From Secundilactobacillus odoratitofui DSM 19909 = JCM 15043 (GTDB lineage Bacteria > Bacillota > Bacilli > Lactobacillales > Lactobacillaceae): a stretch of DNA of 51,583 nucleotides. The stretch covers positions 1-51,583 of the forward strand of contig NZ_AZEE01000017.1 of NCBI RefSeq assembly GCF_001434895.1, in the 5' to 3' direction. The stretch's first letter is position 1, and each line of letters starts with the position of its first letter. The position numbers and the translations under genes are program-made. The notes under the pieces were generated by a model, which ran no database searches, was not told the origin of the DNA, and was given only the letters and a program-made list of their open reading frames with translations. Positions 48,589-51,583 of the stretch are shown here, one piece after another.

Positions 48589-49251
48589 CTACTTAGCTGC
48601 TGCCACGGCCGGTGTTTGATTAACCGTCCAAGTAACGTTAGAGGTATATTGACCAGTCGCCAGTTGGGCAAGTGAGACATTTGATAAATCAAGGTAAGTC
48701 GCTTTCGTGTCAACACTCGCCTTTGTGACACCCAAGGCCGGAGCGCCACTCAATACAGTAGCAGCGTTACCCATGATGTCCACGGAACCAGTTGATTGAG
48801 CGGCCTTACTTGATTCGTCATCACCATAGGTGGCCGCTGCATCTGCTTGATCACCCTCTTTAGTAACACCGGGGGTTAAACCTAAGTTAAAGCTGACGTT
48901 ATTAAGGGTTGCGTCACCGTTCGTAAATGGCGATGCTTCAGCTGTAACTGACCAGTTTTTGACAGTTGAGTCAAAGTTTGAAATCACAAATTGAGGTAAT
49001 TTGCTGGTCGATTGCAATGCTGTTTTGGCCCGTTTGGCACTGGCAAAATTGCTTAATTTAATACTACCAAAATCAAATTGGCTATCCGTTGTGGTTTGAG
49101 CTGCTGTTAGTTCACCATTTTGAATATCAAAACTCGCTTTACTACTACCTGGCGTGTTAGTAATGGTAGTATCCGCCTGGGCGACACTACCCATCGCCAT
49201 TGTACTAACCATGATGAGGCCTGCAAGACTCAATTGAACTAAACGTTTCAT
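48589..49251 (-). CDS. Small WxL-domain surface protein
   Basis: A 220-residue secreted protein with a signal peptide ('MKRLVQLSLAGLIMVSTMA', cleavage near AQA-DT) and one WxL domain. The domain binds peptidoglycan non-covalently. The domain opens with 'DFGSIKLSNF'. The two signature motifs read Trp-Ser-Val ('NWSVTAEASPF') and Trp-Thr-Val ('NVTWTVNQTP'), with Val where Leu is usual. The ATG follows GGAGGG. It lies 52 bp after the large WxL gene with no terminator between, so they share a transcript. Confidence 0.88.
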   Translation of the reverse strand: MKRLVQLSLAGLIMVSTMAMGSVAQADTTITNTPGSSKASFDIQNGELTAAQTTTDSQFDFGSIKLSNFASAKRAKTALQSTSKLPQFVISNFDSTVKNWSVTAEASPFTNGDATLNNVSFNLGLTPGVTKEGDQADAAATYGDDESSKAAQSTGSVDIMGNAATVLSGAPALGVTKASVDTKATYLDLSNVSLAQLATGQYTSNVTWTVNQTPAVAAAK

Positions 49252-49303
49252 AAAAAATTCCCTCCGAAATATTGTTTTTTAAATGGGTATCTAATAAGAA
49301 TGG

Positions 49304-51274
49304 TTATTGGTTGTACGTAGCGCCAATCGTCAACCGCCACTTTAAGCCCACCGAGGCGCTACGATATTGGCTTGTGGTTGGTACCGTCAGTTGAAAGCCT
49401 GACAGTTGACTTACCTGTGGTGGATCCAAGCCATTGGTTACTCGTTGAACAGCTTCCGCTACTGTTGGATTCGCCTGGAGCAGCGTTGCTGGATCAGTCA
49501 TTAAAAACCAATCTTTGGTATCGCGATAACTAAATTGATGGGTGCCCAAGAACACGTTTTGCTGACTGTCTTGTGGATCTGCCACACTGGCATCGCCCAT
49601 AACTTGTAAATCAAAAGGCGCTGATAAAGTGTTTATAACGCTGACTTGAGGCGTTTCACTGGGCCTGACTGTCACCTCATCGGCGTTCAAGTCACTCACC
49701 TGATCAAAGTTGATTCGGGATGGCAAACTCATTTCAAAATCTGCCAGCGGATACGTGATCCGGCTAGACCAAAGTAATTGCGAGTTGTCATCACTCGGCA
49801 TCTGGGTGGCGAGTGCGAACCGAACTGTTTTCCGATTAGCAGCTTTAAACACGAGTTGGTTATTTAAAACCGATTGTGTCACTACTGGCTCACGAGCTGG
49901 GTAAAGTGAGTCACTGTCTGAGGTCGAATCATACTGTCCTTCTCCGCTGCTACCTTTAGTCACCAACCGCCAACTCTGATTGTTGGTTGATTCATATAAA
50001 TTGGCATCAGGATAGCCTGCCCAATCGATGTAATAATTGACCTGATCATCAAACTTTAGCGTACTATTCAGAGTTGTATCTTCATCAAAGGAGCGAGTAG
50101 CCTGTCGACCATCGGCAAATTTCAAAAAGAGCGTGGTGTTCATTTTTTTAGTTGCTGAAGCCCCGTCCGTCTGGTTAGCAGGATCACTAAAATCACTCGG
50201 GTTAAAAACCCCTTGCGAGCCATCGGTATTAACTGATGCATTAACTGCAATGTCTTTGGCAGCAATTGCGGTCAAATTGGTATTAAGCTGATTAATTTTA
50301 ACGGTGGTCGAGGGTGCCAAGACGCTGCCAACAAATTGATGATCGAATTCTAAAGTGTCTAGTGTATTAAAGTTTAACAGTAAGTGGTTTTTATCTTTAA
50401 TGGTTGACTGATTATCTGCAGGACCATAGGTGACATTGACATGGTCATTCGGACTATAAAGTTCAAAATCTCCCGTTAGCTGTGGAAAGTTCAAAACTAC
50501 GATTGGTTCGGTTTTGTCTTTGGTAATGTACTTGATTTTAATACTGACATCATTGTTATTTTCACGAAGATCAGCCGCTGTCTCTGCCGGAACGTTAACG
50601 ACCAGTAACTTGTGGCCACTTGTCTCACTATCCGTGTCATCAACCACTGTATTCACACCTTGATTACGACCTACATCACTTTGGGGGACATCGACCGTTT
50701 TTAAAAAATGATCTGCAAAAACGGCTTTTAGTTGTGCTTGATCATCATAAAATGCACTTAGTTGAGTTAATTGCGCCTTCGCGGCCTCAAAACTAGTCAA
50801 ACCGTTATCGGTAAAATCAGTTACTGTTTGCAACTTATCAGCAACCACTGGCTGACTCGGCGTTGCAGTGTTATGAAGTACCGGTGTCGTTTGATCTTCG
50901 GCAGCGAATAGATTAGTGGTCAAATCTGAATTTAGTTTAGTAGACAGTGTATTGGCATCTTGACTTAATTGATTGACAACCAACATGTGAGAATCAATGC
51001 CTTCAACCGCATTTTGCCAACCTAAAGTTTGCTGCCAATTATCTAACGTAAAATGATTGGCAGCAATTCGCGCGTTACCAACACTATTAGCCTGAGTGTA
51101 CTGATCAGTAGCGAATAGATTAAAGTTGGAAGCGACCCCAAGTGCGTATTTATGGGTCACCAAATAGCCTAAAGTAGTTTGATCAGTACTTGGTGTAACT
51201 GCTGCTTGGCTTACGAGGGGAAAGTAACAGCTTAACCCTAAGCACATCAGCAGCCATCCGAATAGTTTTTTGAT
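49304..51274 (-). CDS. Large WxL surface protein with choice-of-anchor A domain, probable AUC start
   Basis: A secreted protein of about 656 residues. The N-terminal half (about 30-345) resembles the choice-of-anchor A domain: 'ALGVASNFNLFATDQYTQ', 'EPIVVLNFPQ', 'FVGSVLAPSTTVKINQ'. The C-terminal part is a WxL domain with Trp-Phe-Leu in 'KDWFLMTDPA' and Trp-Arg-Leu in 'VGLKWRLTIG'. The first in-frame ATG (51247) would remove the basic start of the signal peptide. Nine codons upstream, an ATC (51272-51274) about 10 bases after GGGAGG gives 'MKKLFGWLLMCLGLSCYF', a normal signal peptide cleaved near SQA-AV. No ATG, GTG or TTG lies between. It heads the WxL operon. Confidence 0.82.
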   Translation of the reverse strand: MKKLFGWLLMCLGLSCYFPLVSQAAVTPSTDQTTLGYLVTHKYALGVASNFNLFATDQYTQANSVGNARIAANHFTLDNWQQTLGWQNAVEGIDSHMLVVNQLSQDANTLSTKLNSDLTTNLFAAEDQTTPVLHNTATPSQPVVADKLQTVTDFTDNGLTSFEAAKAQLTQLSAFYDDQAQLKAVFADHFLKTVDVPQSDVGRNQGVNTVVDDTDSETSGHKLLVVNVPAETAADLRENNNDVSIKIKYITKDKTEPIVVLNFPQLTGDFELYSPNDHVNVTYGPADNQSTIKDKNHLLLNFNTLDTLEFDHQFVGSVLAPSTTVKINQLNTNLTAIAAKDIAVNASVNTDGSQGVFNPSDFSDPANQTDGASATKKMNTTLFLKFADGRQATRSFDEDTTLNSTLKFDDQVNYYIDWAGYPDANLYESTNNQSWRLVTKGSSGEGQYDSTSDSDSLYPAREPVVTQSVLNNQLVFKAANRKTVRFALATQMPSDDNSQLLWSSRITYPLADFEMSLPSRINFDQVSDLNADEVTVRPSETPQVSVINTLSAPFDLQVMGDASVADPQDSQQNVFLGTHQFSYRDTKDWFLMTDPATLLQANPTVAEAVQRVTNGLDPPQVSQLSGFQLTVPTTSQYRSASVGLKWRLTIGATYNQ

Positions 51275-51393
51275 TGTCTGTTCACCTCCCTCATTAATTC
51301 AGTACAGTCAAGGAGCCAATTATAGTTATAGTTGACTGAGTAATTTAGAGATTAAGCTATTATTCGGGTTTTAGTTCATGTCATAAACGGACT

Positions 51394-51421
51394 ATAATAT
51401 ATCAAATGAATATGTTGTCAG
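51394..51421 (-). promoter_or_regulatory. Probable promoter of the WxL operon
   Basis: The minus strand reads CTGACA (51416-51421), a 16-bp spacer and TATTAT (51394-51399). The leader to the start codon is about 110 nt. Confidence 0.55.
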
Positions 51422-51479
51422 TTGTATATATTACTCAAAAAACGATTCAATTGCAATGTGGTTTCGATTAGGAAAAACT

Positions 51480-51520
51480 AAAAAAGCAACTCTCATTTGA
51501 GAAATGAGAGTTGCTTTTTT
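51480..51520. terminator. Terminator after tRNA-Leu
   Basis: AAAAAAGCAACTCTCATTT and its exact complement flank a 3-nt loop (a 19-bp stem), with A and T runs on the two sides. It ends the tRNA transcript on the minus strand. Confidence 0.9.
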
Positions 51521-51529
51521 AATATAATA

Positions 51530-51583
51530 TACCGGAGGTGGGGTTCGAACCCACACGTCCTCAACGGACACTGGATTTTGAGT
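51530..51583 (-). tRNA. tRNA-Leu (anticodon CAA), 3' part only
   Basis: The minus strand gives an anticodon loop with T33, CAA and AA, a long class II variable arm (GTGTCCGTTGAGGACGT), a T arm (GTGGG, TTCGAAC, CCCAC) and the acceptor 3' strand CTCCGGT plus A73. The 3' CCA is not encoded. The long variable arm and CAA anticodon indicate leucine, reading UUG. The 5' part lies beyond the window. Confidence 0.88.

Overview
The window looks like chromosomal DNA from a Lactobacillaceae bacterium. The signs are MucBP and WxL surface proteins, a class A sortase, a mevalonate-pathway HMG-CoA reductase, a tryptophan T-box, a pyrG leader beginning GGGC, strong AAGGAGG-type ribosome binding sites, frequent TTG/GTG starts and many intrinsic terminators. 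I cannot fix the species from sequence alone. Most housekeeping genes lie on the minus strand, so replication probably runs right to left. I see no prophage, complete insertion sequence, CRISPR array or rRNA.

Layout. Positions 1-3286 hold the N-terminal 1095 residues of a large secreted MucBP adhesin whose C-terminus lies outside the window. After an AT-rich gap come a CBS/ACT protein (cbpA), a mazEF toxin-antitoxin pair, alr-acpS, a DEAD-box helicase (cshA), murF and an unrecognised protein (10361-11146). Then follow a small tyrosine phosphatase, sortase A, an MFS exporter, rpmE2, murA, pyrG with its attenuator leader, rpoE (delta), a DUF1934 protein, and a plus-strand operon of a lipL-like gene, an HD hydrolase and a HAD phosphatase. 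Positions 23115-35443 match the order of the Bacillus metS region, read backwards: prs, glmU, purR, (inserted zinc-type ABC genes and a hydrolase), ispE, veg, rsmA, rnmV, tatD, metG. Positions 35553-42397 carry a DUF72 gene, two membrane proteins, a sirtuin, an HExxH protein, mvaA, a Ppx/GppA protein and trpS. The last five (sirtuin through trpS) are packed without a visible terminator behind one Trp T-box. The right end has helD, a cation/proton antiporter, a Nudix hydrolase, a three-gene WxL surface complex and the 3' end of a tRNA-Leu.

How the genes fit together. Cell-wall building (alr, murF, murA, glmU) and surface display (sortase, MucBP adhesin, WxL complex) dominate. Nucleotide supply (prs, purR, pyrG) and translation or RNA upkeep (metG, trpS, rsmA, rnmV, cshA, helD, rpoE) make up most of the rest. 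Regulation readable in the DNA includes the pyrG reiterative-transcription attenuator, the trpS T-box with specifier UGG, a PurBox upstream of purR and a perfect 21-bp Zur-like palindrome on the promoter of the zinc-type ABC genes.

Most worth a second look: an IspE homologue that has lost the cytidine-binding Tyr-His pair in a mevalonate-pathway organism; MurA with Asp at the fosfomycin-target Cys position; a surface-protein gene whose best start is an AUC codon; two copies of an intergenic element whose long hairpin is preserved by changes on both arms; and the T-box operon that joins trpS to mvaA and a sirtuin.
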